From: Hyphomicrobiaceae bacterium
GTDB taxonomy: Bacteria > Pseudomonadota > Alphaproteobacteria > Rhizobiales > Hyphomicrobiaceae
Direction: 5' to 3'
Length of the DNA stretch: 64,000 nucleotides
Assembly: GCA_020442165.1 (NCBI GenBank)
Contig: JAGRKV010000041.1
Location: 23,372 to 87,371, forward strand
The notes under the pieces were generated by a model that did not search any database, was not told where the DNA came from, and saw only the letters and a program-made list of their open reading frames with translations. This document shows positions 47,565-56,718 of the stretch, in pieces; the first letter of the stretch is position 1; every line of letters starts with the position of its first letter. Position numbers and translations under genes: made by a program.

Positions 47565-49270
47565 TCTGCAGCCCCATTAATGGCCGGCCGGTTCTCGAAT
47601 TTCCGGTGGCGGTGGTGAGCAATCGTCAGAGGCGTTCGAGATTTGGGGACCTTATGAACGAAGTTGTACCGTGCAATGTGGTAACTCGGGTCAAATCCGT
47701 AGAAGTTACGGCGCATGCGTGAAAGCTCTTCGTCCCGGTACGCTCTCAACGGTTTGGCCGCCTCATCGACTGCGCGTTGGCGCGCCTTCTCGGCAAGACG
47801 ATCATTGATTTGCGGTTCCGTGGCAAGTCGGTTGGCCCTTCGTGCGACCTCGCCTTCAAAGCCGGATTGCGCAGTATCTATGACGTGGTCGACGAGGCCA
47901 AGGCGCACGGCTTCATCTACCCCCATCGGCAATCGCGATTGCGTAATCTTCTGGGCTGATGCAACTCCGGCGTGCTTCGGCAACAGGTATGTCCAAAGCT
48001 CCGATCCGTAGAGATTGCCCATATCCTTGTAATGCGGGTTGAGGATCACCCCGCGGCGCGCCCAAACCTCGTCCGCAGCGCGCGCCAGAAAGGCGCCGCC
48101 CGCACCTGCGTTGCCGCACAAGGCGGACACGACAAGGTGGCTCGTCGTGCGGACAATCGCCTCCGATAGGTCATCGATCGCGTTGATGTTGTCCCAGGAT
48201 TGATCGGCGGCACTATTCGCGGTCTCGATCTCGTTGAGGTCAATTCCGTTGGACCAGAAGTCCGGCCCACCCATCAGCACGATGACGCGCGTCGGGCGGC
48301 ACGTAGCTGCTTCATATGCAGCCTTGAGACGGCGGCACGCCGCGCTGCCCATCGCCCCGTTGAGAAACGGGAACCGCAGGAAGCCCACGCCATCAGCTTC
48401 CGTGTAACTGATGTCTTCGGGTCCTGGCAGCATGGGCAGATGTTCGATCTGACCCCCGCAGACCACCGCAGCTGGTTGCTTGAGCGCGCCGTTGACGCCG
48501 GCAAGGCGAAGATGACCAATCCATACCGCTCCGTCGCGTGTCGCCAGCCCGATGGCCGTTGCCGAGCGGGCGGCAGGATTGCCGGCGGCGATGTCGGTTG
48601 TGGGAATCTCTGCCCGGCATGCGTTGTGGAGATAGACCTCACGGCCGCAGATCTGATCGCGCACACCGGGCATCCCGTCAGCGGATGCGATCTTGCGCAG
48701 GACGGTTTCGGTATCGTCCAACTCCCAATTAATTGCACGATCCAATTGTCGGACCGGCTTGCGCCAGTTCGCGGCAATCGAGCATAGTTCGGTGTGATGC
48801 GGCGCATTGCGCCCGTTGCGCTCCAGTTGCTCTAAGGCCTCAAACACTGCTGAAACCGCCGCGTCGCTGACCTCGTTGCGATAGAGACTGGATTTTGGGC
48901 CTGCACGCATGGCAAACCGGCGATAGGCCCATACCGGTCCGCCGTCGAGTTCGCCCGTCGCCTGCAGGACTGTTACGCCCCACTCATCTGCCTGGTCCAG
49001 GATCGCCCAATCTAGCGAGGTCGGCCCGCGATCGCCGGGCGGACCAGGATGCACGACGAGGCACAGGTAATTCTGCCAGACGGCAGCAGGGATCGCGCGC
49101 TTCAGGAACGGCGCAATGATAACATCCGGTTGAAAAAGCTCAGTCGCCTCGGAGGTCACGGCGTCATTGATATCGAACTCGACTGACACCTCGTGGTCGC
49201 GTTCGACCAACTCGACGTAGAGCCGCTGCGTCAGCGAATTGAAACTATGGCTGAGCAGGAGAATGCGCAT
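47561..49270 (-). CDS. hoxX: Hydrogenase maturation factor HoxX/HypX
   Basis: A 569-residue two-domain enzyme that makes the active-site CO ligand from a formyl-tetrahydrofolate-derived group under aerobic conditions. The N-terminal part resembles formyltransferases (LVVHPGPPGDRGPTSLDWAIL). The C-terminal part is an enoyl-CoA hydratase-like crotonase fold (VIVLMGGPDFWSNGIDLNEIE, AGAGGAFLARAADEVWARRG, NPHYKDMGNLYGSELW). The start at 49270 (MRILLLSHSF) is four bases after the hypE stop. Confidence 0.93.
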   Translation of the reverse strand: MRILLLSHSFNSLTQRLYVELVERDHEVSVEFDINDAVTSEATELFQPDVIIAPFLKRAIPAAVWQNYLCLVVHPGPPGDRGPTSLDWAILDQADEWGVTVLQATGELDGGPVWAYRRFAMRAGPKSSLYRNEVSDAAVSAVFEALEQLERNGRNAPHHTELCSIAANWRKPVRQLDRAINWELDDTETVLRKIASADGMPGVRDQICGREVYLHNACRAEIPTTDIAAGNPAARSATAIGLATRDGAVWIGHLRLAGVNGALKQPAAVVCGGQIEHLPMLPGPEDISYTEADGVGFLRFPFLNGAMGSAACRRLKAAYEAATCRPTRVIVLMGGPDFWSNGIDLNEIETANSAADQSWDNINAIDDLSEAIVRTTSHLVVSALCGNAGAGGAFLARAADEVWARRGVILNPHYKDMGNLYGSELWTYLLPKHAGVASAQKITQSRLPMGVDEAVRLGLVDHVIDTAQSGFEGEVARRANRLATEPQINDRLAEKARQRAVDEAAKPLRAYRDEELSRMRRNFYGFDPSYHIARYNFVHKVPKSRTPLTIAHHRHRKFENRPAINGAAE

Positions 49271-49274
49271 GACG

Positions 49275-50312
49275 TCAACAGATCCTCGGCAACTGTTCAC
49301 CTGCGATCCAATCCACGACCCGTGCGCCACCGAACTTGGTTCGCATCTGGATCATGGCGTGCTTGTCCTCAACCACCTCTCCGACGATGGCTGCGTTCTT
49401 TCCGTGTGGATGTGAACGCATGACATCGAGCAGTCTCTCGGCATCCTGTGCCGCGCAAATCGCAATAAGTTTGCCTTCGTTGGCGACATAAAGCGGATCG
49501 AGCCCCAGCAATTCGCATGCGGCAGCCACGTCCGGCCTGATCGGTATGGCGCGCTCGTCAAGGATTACGCCAGCCTGCGACTGCTGCGCGATTTCGTTCA
49601 GCGTCGCGGCAAGCCCGCCCCGCGTCGGATCGCGCAACACCCGGATACCCGGCACAGCTGCAAGCATTGCGGCGACAAGCTCGTGCAAAGCGGTCGTATC
49701 GGAACAAATCTCGGTTTCAAATTCCAGGTTCTGGCGCTTCGACAGGATGGCAACACCATGATCGCCCAGTGTCCCGGAGACGAGCACCTTGTCACCTGGC
49801 CTTGCCCGATCACCGCTAAGCTCAATGCCATCGGCCACAACGCCAACGCCCGTCGTCGTGATGAAGACGCCGTCGCCCTTGCCCTTCTCCACAACCTTGG
49901 TATCGCCAGTGGCAATGGCAACACCTGCTTCCCTCGAAGCAACCGCCATCGAGCGTATGATCCTTTCCAGATCCGCCAGGGGAAGCCCTTCCTCCAGAAT
50001 AAATCCGGCCGTCAGGTAAAGCGGTTTCGCCCCCATCATGGCGACGTCGTTCACCGTGCCATGGACCGCAAGACAGCCGATGTCCCCGCCCGGAAAGAAC
50101 AGCGGCGAAATCACATGACCATCGGTGGACACGACGACACGGCCCGGCGGCAGGGTGAGAACAGCACCATCGTTGCCGGCGGCAAGGTGTGGGTTGCCCA
50201 GATGTTTGTGGAACAGGTCGCGGATCAGGCGTGCCATCGCACGTCCACCGCTGCCATGCGTCATGTCGACGGCGCCAGCGCTGGTCGCGAAGTCAGGCTC
50301 GAACGCATTCAT
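49275..50312 (-). CDS. hypE: Hydrogenase maturation protein HypE
   Basis: A 345-residue AIR-synthase-like ATPase that dehydrates the carbamoyl group passed from HypF to cyanide on its C-terminal Cys. It begins with MTHGSGGRAMARLIRDLF after a short lead, has VVVSTDGHVISPLFFPGGDIG and GDTKVVEKGKGDG, and ends in the diagnostic PRIC (Cys345). It overlaps hypD by 4 bases. Confidence 0.97.
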   Translation of the reverse strand: MNAFEPDFATSAGAVDMTHGSGGRAMARLIRDLFHKHLGNPHLAAGNDGAVLTLPPGRVVVSTDGHVISPLFFPGGDIGCLAVHGTVNDVAMMGAKPLYLTAGFILEEGLPLADLERIIRSMAVASREAGVAIATGDTKVVEKGKGDGVFITTTGVGVVADGIELSGDRARPGDKVLVSGTLGDHGVAILSKRQNLEFETEICSDTTALHELVAAMLAAVPGIRVLRDPTRGGLAATLNEIAQQSQAGVILDERAIPIRPDVAAACELLGLDPLYVANEGKLIAICAAQDAERLLDVMRSHPHGKNAAIVGEVVEDKHAMIQMRTKFGGARVVDWIAGEQLPRIC

Positions 50313-51469
50313 TCGGCAGCCTCCTTCGTTGCGGCGGTGCCGTCTGCGTTCGTCCGGAAGCGTCCGTAGGTCCAGTATGCGGCGCACGCGCCTTCGGATG
50401 AAACCATGCACGAGCCCATGGGATTGTCAGGCGTGCAGACAGTGCCGAAAAGCTTGCAGTCCGTGGGCTTCTTGGCTCCCCGCAGGATCGCCGGGCACTC
50501 GCACGACTTCACCTCGCGGGACACCTTTTCGCTGAGGGCGAACCGTTTCTCGGCATCGAACGCCGCATAAGATTCGCGAATCTTGAGCGCGCTGTAAGGC
50601 ACTGTCCCAAGGCCGCGCCACTCGAATTCCGATCGCAGTTCGAATACGTCCCCCACCAGCGCCTGCGCCTTGAGATTGCCTTCCGGCTTGACGACGCGCG
50701 TGTACTCGTTCTCGACCTCGTGGCGTTGCTCATTGATCTGGCGCAGCAGCATCAGCGTCGACTGCATGACGTCGAGGGGCTCGAAACCGGCAATCACGAC
50801 AGGCTTCTGGAATTCCTCGGCGAAAAACTCGTAGGGCTGCGATCCTATCACCGAGGATACGTGCGATGGCCCCAGGAACCCGTCGATCGTGACGGTTCCC
50901 AGTTCGCGAACCTCGGGCGACTGCAGGATGTGCTGTATCGCGGCCGGTGTGAGCACATGGTTGCAGAATACCGAGAAATTGGTGATCCCTTCGCGCTGTG
51001 CCTGCACGATGGCGACAGCCGTAGGAGGTGTTGTGGTTTCGAAGCCGATGGCGAAGAAAACAACCTCGCGATCGGGATTGTCCCGGGCGATCTTCAAGGC
51101 ATCCTGGGTCGAATAGACCATGCGAATGTCGGCGCCGTCTGCTTTCGCGCGAATGAGGCTGCGTTGTTTGGTGCCCGGCACGCGCATCATGTCGCCATAT
51201 GTGCAAAGGATCACGCCGTGCCGCTCGGCCAGCTCCACCGCGTCATCGAGCCTGCGCACCGGCAGTACACACACAGGGCAGCCGGGCCCATGTACGAAGT
51301 GGACATTGGGCGGCATCAGGTCCTGCACGCCATAGCGAAAGATCGCGTGAGTGTGACCGCCGCAGAATTCCATCAGGTGATAATCCCGCCCGGTTGCCGC
51401 CTCGTGCGTGATGGCAGTTGCCAGCTTCTCGGCCAGGTCATGGCTACGGAACTCATCGATGTATTTCAT
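50309..51469 (-). CDS. hypD: Hydrogenase maturation protein HypD
   Basis: A 386-residue iron-sulfur scaffold that, with HypC, assembles Fe(CN)2CO. Visible motifs: MEFCGGHTHAIFRYG, HGPGCPVCVLP and the C-terminal 4Fe-4S region with Cys in CECPAIL, CKLFGTVCTP, NPMGSCMVSSEGACAAYW. It overlaps hypC by 4 bases. Confidence 0.97.
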   Translation of the reverse strand: MKYIDEFRSHDLAEKLATAITHEAATGRDYHLMEFCGGHTHAIFRYGVQDLMPPNVHFVHGPGCPVCVLPVRRLDDAVELAERHGVILCTYGDMMRVPGTKQRSLIRAKADGADIRMVYSTQDALKIARDNPDREVVFFAIGFETTTPPTAVAIVQAQREGITNFSVFCNHVLTPAAIQHILQSPEVRELGTVTIDGFLGPSHVSSVIGSQPYEFFAEEFQKPVVIAGFEPLDVMQSTLMLLRQINEQRHEVENEYTRVVKPEGNLKAQALVGDVFELRSEFEWRGLGTVPYSALKIRESYAAFDAEKRFALSEKVSREVKSCECPAILRGAKKPTDCKLFGTVCTPDNPMGSCMVSSEGACAAYWTYGRFRTNADGTAATKEAAE

Positions 51470-51720
51470 GCTTCCGCTCCCTCGATCTCTTCGATCTCTG
51501 CGGACAGAACGCCAGCTTTGGACATCAGGGCAAGCGTGCGTTCTGCTTCCTCTTCGCTGACCTTATGCAGCGCATAGCCGACGTGAACGAGGACGTAGTC
51601 ACCCACCGAGACATCCTCGACAAGAGCGAGAGAAATCCTCTTCTTGATGCCTTCGAGAGCGACGACAGCCATCTCGCCGTCATCGATGGAGATCACGCGC
51701 GCGGGCAAAGCAAGACACAT
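51466..51720 (-). CDS. hypC: Hydrogenase chaperone HypC
   Basis: An 84-residue chaperone that carries the Fe(CN)2CO unit with HypD to the large subunit. The start MCLALPARV has the essential Cys2; GDYVLVHVGYALHKVSEEEA is the conserved core. It lies 14 bases after hypB. A second member (HupF) is encoded at 56.4 kb. Confidence 0.95.
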   Translation of the reverse strand: MCLALPARVISIDDGEMAVVALEGIKKRISLALVEDVSVGDYVLVHVGYALHKVSEEEAERTLALMSKAGVLSAEIEEIEGAEA

Positions 51721-51734
51721 CTGTCAAACCTCTC

Positions 51735-52685
51735 CTATTCTGCCGCGGACGAGGCTGCGCTGTTGCCGGTATCCTGACCGACGCGCTCCATCGCTTGCGC
51801 GGCTTTGAGCCACGCGACCCACTGGTCGAGGCCGGCGCCGCTGCGTGCGGACACCTGCAGAACCTTGATCGATGGCTTGACCTTGCGCATGTTTTCAACG
51901 GCCTCGGCGACGTTGAAGTCCAGGTGCGGCAACAGGTCGGTCTTGTTCAGCAGGACAAGATCGGCGGCCGCAAACATGTCTGGATACTTGAGCGGCTTGT
52001 CCTCACCCTCGGTGACTGAAAGGATCACCACCTTGTAGGCTTCGCCAAGGTCGAAGGCTGCCGGACAGACGAGGTTGCCGACGTTCTCGATGAAGAGGAT
52101 GGAATCGATCTGTGGCGCGAGATCGCTCAGGGCGTGACCGATCATGTGGCCATCAAGGTGGCAGCCCTTGCCGGTGTTGATCTGTAATGCAGGCACGCCG
52201 GTTTCACGAATGCGGGCGGCGTCGGCACTCGTCTGCTGATCGCCCTCGATTACCGCGACCTCGATCTGGCCTTTGAGTTTCTTGATCGTCTCAACGAGCA
52301 GCGTTGTCTTGCCGGAGCCGGGACTGGAAAGCAGGTTCAGGGCCAGAATGCCGCGCGACGTCAGGAATGCACGGTTCTCGGCCGCATAGGCGTTGTTCTT
52401 GGCGAGAATATCGTGCTCCAGCTGGATCAGACGCGACTGAGCCAAGCCGGGAACCGAGACACCAGCCGCACCCTTGCCGTAGTGGTGGTGATGTCCATCA
52501 TGATGATGGTCGTGGGGATGTGAATGAGGATGCGTATGAGAGTGTCCATGCGCGTGATCGTGTGAATGGTGATGCGATCCGTCGGCATGATCGTGTGGGT
52601 GGGCATGGCCGTGTCCCTCGCCGCCATTCGCCGATTTGCCATCAATCTTCACGTTGTCATCGCCGCAGCCGCAAACGGTACACAT
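51735..52685 (-). CDS. hypB: Nickel GTPase HypB with long His-rich region
   Basis: A 316-residue GTPase for nickel insertion. N-terminal MCTVCGCG is the high-affinity metal site. A ~60-residue His/Asp-rich stretch ([18 protein letters not shown] and more) follows. The GTPase domain has P-loop [13 protein letters not shown], the metal-site [22 protein letters not shown] and NKTDLLPH. The His run suggests nickel storage as in rhizobial HypB. The ATG at 52685 overlaps the hypA stop by one base. Confidence 0.97.
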   Translation of the reverse strand: MCTVCGCGDDNVKIDGKSANGGEGHGHAHPHDHADGSHHHSHDHAHGHSHTHPHSHPHDHHHDGHHHHYGKGAAGVSVPGLAQSRLIQLEHDILAKNNAYAAENRAFLTSRGILALNLLSSPGSGKTTLLVETIKKLKGQIEVAVIEGDQQTSADAARIRETGVPALQINTGKGCHLDGHMIGHALSDLAPQIDSILFIENVGNLVCPAAFDLGEAYKVVILSVTEGEDKPLKYPDMFAAADLVLLNKTDLLPHLDFNVAEAVENMRKVKPSIKVLQVSARSGAGLDQWVAWLKAAQAMERVGQDTGNSAASSAAE

Positions 52686-53026
52686 CAGTTGACCTCCAGC
52701 TCCTTGATCTTCAGTTCTCCGCCCGCCGTCACCTGCAACTGATGCGAGCCACACTTGCCGCAGCTGTCAAAGCGTTGCTGAATCGGCACTGTCTGGCCGC
52801 AGGTCATGCACCACGCCTCGGCGGGGCAGTCTATGATTTCGAGTTGCGCGCCGTCCGCGATCGACCCCTTCATCACGACATCGAATCCGAAGCGCAGCGC
52901 GTCAGGCTCGACGCCAGATAGCGGACCAATCTCAAGGCAGACCCGTTTGACGCGCTTGAAGTTGTGCACTTCGGCCTGCGCCTCGAGCGTTTGGCGGATG
53001 CTCTCACAGATGGCCATTTCGTGCAT
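52685..53026 (-). CDS. hypA: Nickel metallochaperone HypA
   Basis: A 113-residue nickel-insertion partner of HypB. The N-terminal MHEMAICES provides the His2 nickel ligand. The zinc site is formed by CMTCGQ and DSCGKCGS. It starts at 53026, overlapping the hupK stop by one base. Confidence 0.96.
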   Translation of the reverse strand: MHEMAICESIRQTLEAQAEVHNFKRVKRVCLEIGPLSGVEPDALRFGFDVVMKGSIADGAQLEIIDCPAEAWCMTCGQTVPIQQRFDSCGKCGSHQLQVTAGGELKIKELEVN

Positions 53027-54180
53027 CAGTTGATCCTCACCGTGTGACCGACGCACGGGTCAATCGCATTGACCACCAGTTCCGAAAGCAGTTCTGCATC
53101 CTCTGCGTGAAAGTTCGTGACGTGGTGCAGGGCTCTCGCGGCAATTCCATTGGCATCGAAATTCCACCGGGTTGGTGGCAGGATGCGGTAGTCGATTATG
53201 CGGCCGTGCTCAATTTTGGCGACGTGCGAGAGCTTGCCGCGCGCTGCCAGTACCTCGGACATGCCAATTCCGGCTCCGACTGTACGTCCGGCATCGGGCT
53301 TGGCGCGATCATCGATGAGATCGCGCATGCGGCCAGGAAGCGCCGATAATTCGATCAGCCGGGCGACGAGGCGGTCCCACAATCCGCATTCAGGATACAT
53401 CGTCGCTCCAGGGTTTGCCAGCCGGCTATCGCAGACGTGACGCGCAAGCAGCGTGGTCTCCGGTATCGCTGATCGTTGTGGCGCTGGTAGCTTGTCTAAG
53501 CCAGCACCGGTCTCGTTGAGCCAGTTGCAAACATCTTCTGTCGCGAGCGGCTGAAGCGGAATGACTGGGCTCAATCCGGCCATTTCCCATCCTGCCTGGG
53601 CAGTGCGCGCGAGCAGCCGCGCCGCGGGGGTGCGCGCTGCACCCGCCCATTCTTTCACCGCGTCGGCGGAGCGTCGCTGGTCCCAGACCGCAAGTGACTC
53701 CGCAAAGATGAAATCCTGCAGGATGGCCTCTGCCGCACCGATGATTTCGTACGCCTGTGCCCGATCGATGCGTAATGCTGCACCCCCAGCCAAGGCCGCA
53801 TTGAGCTCCGGCACCAGCCGCATGAGCGGCTTCAGCGGGCGCTTGTCGACGGCCTCACCGAGAAATCGTGGCCAATCGCACGCTATGCGCAGCGCATTCT
53901 CCCGGAGGGTCTCCATCTCCGTCAGGCATTGGCGGCAGGCGAGATCGGCGTTCGAGCCCGCCTCCTCACTTGACGCTGCATCGATTGCGCATTGAGCAGC
54001 CTGCGTCTGCGCCATCGCGCACAATGAGAAGAGCGTGGGTACGAGTTCCATCGCCTGCGCCGAAGTCTTGCCACGCAGCACTCGGTCGATGCGCCCAGGC
54101 TGGGTGAATGCGATCGTTACCGCGCCACCCGAGCAGCCACGAACAACTTCGATCGAGACACGACCCTCGAAGTTCATCAT
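53026..54180 (-). CDS. hupK: Hydrogenase expression/formation protein HupK/HoxV
   Basis: A 384-residue protein related to hydrogenase large subunits but lacking a complete metal-binding set: an N-terminal LCAMAQTQAAQCA stretch and a C-terminal NAIDPCVGHTVRIN, where the second Cys of the DPCxxC motif is replaced. It is thought to be a scaffold for Fe(CN)2CO transfer in MBH maturation. It overlaps hupJ by 4 bases. Confidence 0.88.
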   Translation of the reverse strand: MMNFEGRVSIEVVRGCSGGAVTIAFTQPGRIDRVLRGKTSAQAMELVPTLFSLCAMAQTQAAQCAIDAASSEEAGSNADLACRQCLTEMETLRENALRIACDWPRFLGEAVDKRPLKPLMRLVPELNAALAGGAALRIDRAQAYEIIGAAEAILQDFIFAESLAVWDQRRSADAVKEWAGAARTPAARLLARTAQAGWEMAGLSPVIPLQPLATEDVCNWLNETGAGLDKLPAPQRSAIPETTLLARHVCDSRLANPGATMYPECGLWDRLVARLIELSALPGRMRDLIDDRAKPDAGRTVGAGIGMSEVLAARGKLSHVAKIEHGRIIDYRILPPTRWNFDANGIAARALHHVTNFHAEDAELLSELVVNAIDPCVGHTVRIN

Positions 54181-54806
54181 GCCTTCTCCCGTTCGTTGGT
54201 ACCAAACAGGAGGCCACGGCGGCTGAGCGGCTGTCTGCCTGTAACGGGTGCGATCACTTCGGGATCATTCGCCGGCTGCTCCGCGCCCACGGTCATCGCT
54301 TCGCTGCGCTGGATGCGCTCGGGCCGTTCGCCGCGCCAGATCATGGCCATCTCGGCATCATCCTCAGTGCAGCTATCCCGTTCTGAGGCCACGAGTTCCT
54401 CAAGCGCAGCTTCGGCAGCGGCGACGGCACTCGCCTGGTCCGCAAACTCGAGTACCGGCGAGAACAACGAGCACATCCTGTAATGGCCAAGCAGCGGTTC
54501 AAATCCGCAAATCATTTCGAACCGGCCGGCTGGCAACGACACGATCTGCTTTGTGCCGGTCGCCGCTGGCATGGGATCTGCTGCGCGGTCAATTGCCGGT
54601 AGCAGCATGACGTTCATGAACCAAGGTGTTATCAGGATGCACAACCACTCGCCGCAAAACTCCCGCAGTCCGACAACCTCGACGCTGAGTGCGGGGTTGA
54701 GGATCGGAATGCCCGCCATGCGTGTCGCCTCGATCTCGCGGAAACACCGCGTGATCTGGTCTGCTGTTGCCGCTCCTGTTTCATGATCCATGTTCGGCGA
54801 ATTCAT
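54177..54806 (-). CDS. hupJ: HybE-family hydrogenase assembly chaperone HupJ/HoxT
   Basis: A 209-residue chaperone of the HybE/HupJ family. The domain reads FREIEATRMAGIPILNPAL, EWLCILITPWFMNVMLLP and SLPAGRFEMICGFEPLLGHYRMCSLFSPV. It has a variable C-terminal tail (residues 160-209) of unknown role ending in RRGLLFGTN. It begins 11 bases after the rubredoxin gene. Confidence 0.88.
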   Translation of the reverse strand: MNSPNMDHETGAATADQITRCFREIEATRMAGIPILNPALSVEVVGLREFCGEWLCILITPWFMNVMLLPAIDRAADPMPAATGTKQIVSLPAGRFEMICGFEPLLGHYRMCSLFSPVLEFADQASAVAAAEAALEELVASERDSCTEDDAEMAMIWRGERPERIQRSEAMTVGAEQPANDPEVIAPVTGRQPLSRRGLLFGTNEREKA

Positions 54807-54817
54807 TTGAAGGTGCC

Positions 54818-55042
54818 TCAGGCGTGATCGACGACGAGGAAGTCATGCTTCTTGCCGTCGCAGTTGGGGCAGCTCCAGTGATCGGGAAGTGCTGAAAATG
54901 GCGTCCCTGGTGGGATCTGCCAGTAAGCATCGCCTTCCGCTGGATCGTAGACGTGCCAGCAGATTTTACATTCGAGTTTTGACATCGGACTGATCTTGTC
55001 GTCATCGCCGCCATAGGAGTCCTCGAATGTGTGGCCGCTCAT
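54818..55042 (-). CDS. hupI: Rubredoxin HupI/HoxR
   Basis: A 74-residue rubredoxin with the iron-binding pairs CKICWHVYDPAEGD and WSCPNCDGKKHDF. In O2-tolerant hydrogenase clusters this protein is needed for small-subunit maturation in the presence of oxygen. The start at 55042 overlaps hupH by 4 bases; an internal ATG (MSKLECKIC) would give a shorter form. Confidence 0.93.
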   Translation of the reverse strand: MSGHTFEDSYGGDDDKISPMSKLECKICWHVYDPAEGDAYWQIPPGTPFSALPDHWSCPNCDGKKHDFLVVDHA

Positions 55043-55884
55043 CGGTAGACCTCCAGGATCTCTTTCAGGCGTTCAGCAGAGTCGCTGAGGTCTTCCGTGG
55101 CTGCGCATGCAACTTCAGGCAGGTCGGTGATCTCGATGGAGTTCAGGATCAGCGTATCCTGGGAATTGTAGTACCGCACCCACCATGTGTTGCGTGTCCC
55201 GGTGCTCGTCACGCGGCAATTGCCATAACCACGAGACAGGATCGTCAGCGCGCCCTGGCCCAGCAATCCCGACAGGGCGGTGAGATCCTCCGGCGTATGC
55301 GGCAGCAGCGACAGGTTGATGACGTGCGGCATTCCTCCGCTGCCGGATTTGGCAATCTGTTCGTTGATTTCTGGCAGGAGGGCAGGGGTGTTGAACACAT
55401 TGGGACCGAAGCGGTCGGGCATATCGACGGTGTCCTGCGCATGCCGGAATGCAATCTGCTGCAGCGTTTGCGGAAACGCTCCCACCTCGATCAGGTCCGC
55501 GCGGGTGGCGCCGGCCTCGTCAGTGATGCGTATCCGCCAGACACCGGCCAGCACCGACTCTTGCGCCTGATGGGTGGCCCCCGCGACGGCGGAAACCTCG
55601 CCCTCTCCCAGCACCTGATCGACGAACACACGATTGGCATCGTCGAGCGCCGTAATATCGATCGCGGCATGGGCCTTGGTAGGCTCGCAGGACTGGAGCA
55701 GCGCAAGCACCGCATCGAGAGCAGCCTTTCCGGGCTCAAGTCCCGCTGCGTCCTCAGGTTCAGGGAGTTCGGGCGTGGAGAACACCGCCATCCCCGAGGG
55801 CATCTCCATGTAGCTCAAAACACCATCGTGGTCCTCAGGCTGGCTGCCCGGGCCGGTCATCAGACTGTGCGGAAGTATCGACAT
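55039..55884 (-). CDS. hupH: Hydrogenase expression protein HupH/HoxQ
   Basis: A 281-residue HyaF/HupH-family protein. The family C-terminal region is readable: VINLSLLPHTPEDLTALSGLLGQG, SRGYGNCRVTSTGTRNTWWVRYYNS and ILNSIEITDLPEVA. It assists small-subunit maturation or export control together with HupG. It is followed by hupI with a 4-base overlap. Confidence 0.9.
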   Translation of the reverse strand: MSILPHSLMTGPGSQPEDHDGVLSYMEMPSGMAVFSTPELPEPEDAAGLEPGKAALDAVLALLQSCEPTKAHAAIDITALDDANRVFVDQVLGEGEVSAVAGATHQAQESVLAGVWRIRITDEAGATRADLIEVGAFPQTLQQIAFRHAQDTVDMPDRFGPNVFNTPALLPEINEQIAKSGSGGMPHVINLSLLPHTPEDLTALSGLLGQGALTILSRGYGNCRVTSTGTRNTWWVRYYNSQDTLILNSIEITDLPEVACAATEDLSDSAERLKEILEVYR

Positions 55885-55938
55885 CTCAAATCCGATCTGT
55901 GTGTTCGCAGCTCCGATCAGGCGCCGCGGAGGCCGAAC

Positions 55939-56391
55939 TCATTCATGCTCGTGATGTTCATGGTGATGCGCGTCGACAGCGCCCTTTTGCTGCCCGGGCA
56001 GCTTGAAAGGCGGCGGTTCACTGGGCTCGCGACCGAGGATTTCCGAGATCTCCTCGATGTAGTCAGCCCAGTCTCTCACACGCGAAATAGCGCCGAGATA
56101 TTCGCCGCGTTTCAGGAAGACGAGGGCTGGGAAAGCTGAAAAGCGATACTTGCGCTGCAGAACGCGCTCACTCTCCCGCGCTACGACGATGGGTGTGAGC
56201 CTTCCACCAAACGCCTTGATGAGTTCGGGAAAGATGACCGCCACGTCATTGCTCTCCATCAGCCGGTCCGCGTCGCCGGCAAGAAAGAGAACGCTGAATT
56301 CCTCCCGGGCGGCGCAGGCTGCGACGGCTCCTTCATCACAGACTGCATAATCATGCCGCTCTATGATCGATGCGAATAGGGGCGAAAACAT
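55939..56391 (-). CDS. hupG: HyaE-type chaperone HupG/HoxO with His-rich tail
   Basis: A 150-residue thioredoxin-fold chaperone that binds the Tat signal of the small subunit before export. Core: EFSVLFLAGDADRLMESND, LTPIVVARESERVLQRKYRFSAFPALVFLKRGEYLG. It lacks a CxxC pair, as usual. The C-terminus ends in an unusual HHHEHHEHE metal-binding-like tail. GGAGG precedes the ATG at 56391. Confidence 0.88.
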   Translation of the reverse strand: MFSPLFASIIERHDYAVCDEGAVAACAAREEFSVLFLAGDADRLMESNDVAVIFPELIKAFGGRLTPIVVARESERVLQRKYRFSAFPALVFLKRGEYLGAISRVRDWADYIEEISEILGREPSEPPPFKLPGQQKGAVDAHHHEHHEHE

Positions 56392-56406
56392 TGATATGCC
56401 TCCGGT

Positions 56407-56718
56407 TCAAGCGGTTTTCTGATTGATGCGTAGATGGTCGGGCAGTTCTGGTTCCCTGTCGACGAGGTCGGCAAAAAGGTGGTCGATATCCGTCTCGCCA
56501 CGCATTGCCAGCTCCAGAGCGGCTAGGGCGTCAGAGGTAACTCGCGCCGTTTCATCGCTGATGATTTCGCGCGCCGCACCGAGGAACACCATGAGCCATT
56601 GCCCGGGCTGAACCGGTCCGACCAGACTTGTATCGATGTCGTGCACGCCATCGCGCGCCGAGCAGCGGCTACTCAGTCCATCCGACTTGAGGACTTGCAT
56701 GGGGATGCCGATGCACAT
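56407..56718 (-). CDS. hupF: HypC-family hydrogenase chaperone HupF/HoxL
   Basis: A 103-residue HypC paralogue with N-terminal MCIGIPMQVL (Cys2) and WLMVFLGAAREIISDETA as the conserved core. In O2-tolerant systems HoxL protects and delivers the iron unit to the large subunit in air. The ATG overlaps the hupD stop by one base. Confidence 0.92.
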   Translation of the reverse strand: MCIGIPMQVLKSDGLSSRCSARDGVHDIDTSLVGPVQPGQWLMVFLGAAREIISDETARVTSDALAALELAMRGETDIDHLFADLVDREPELPDHLRINQKTA

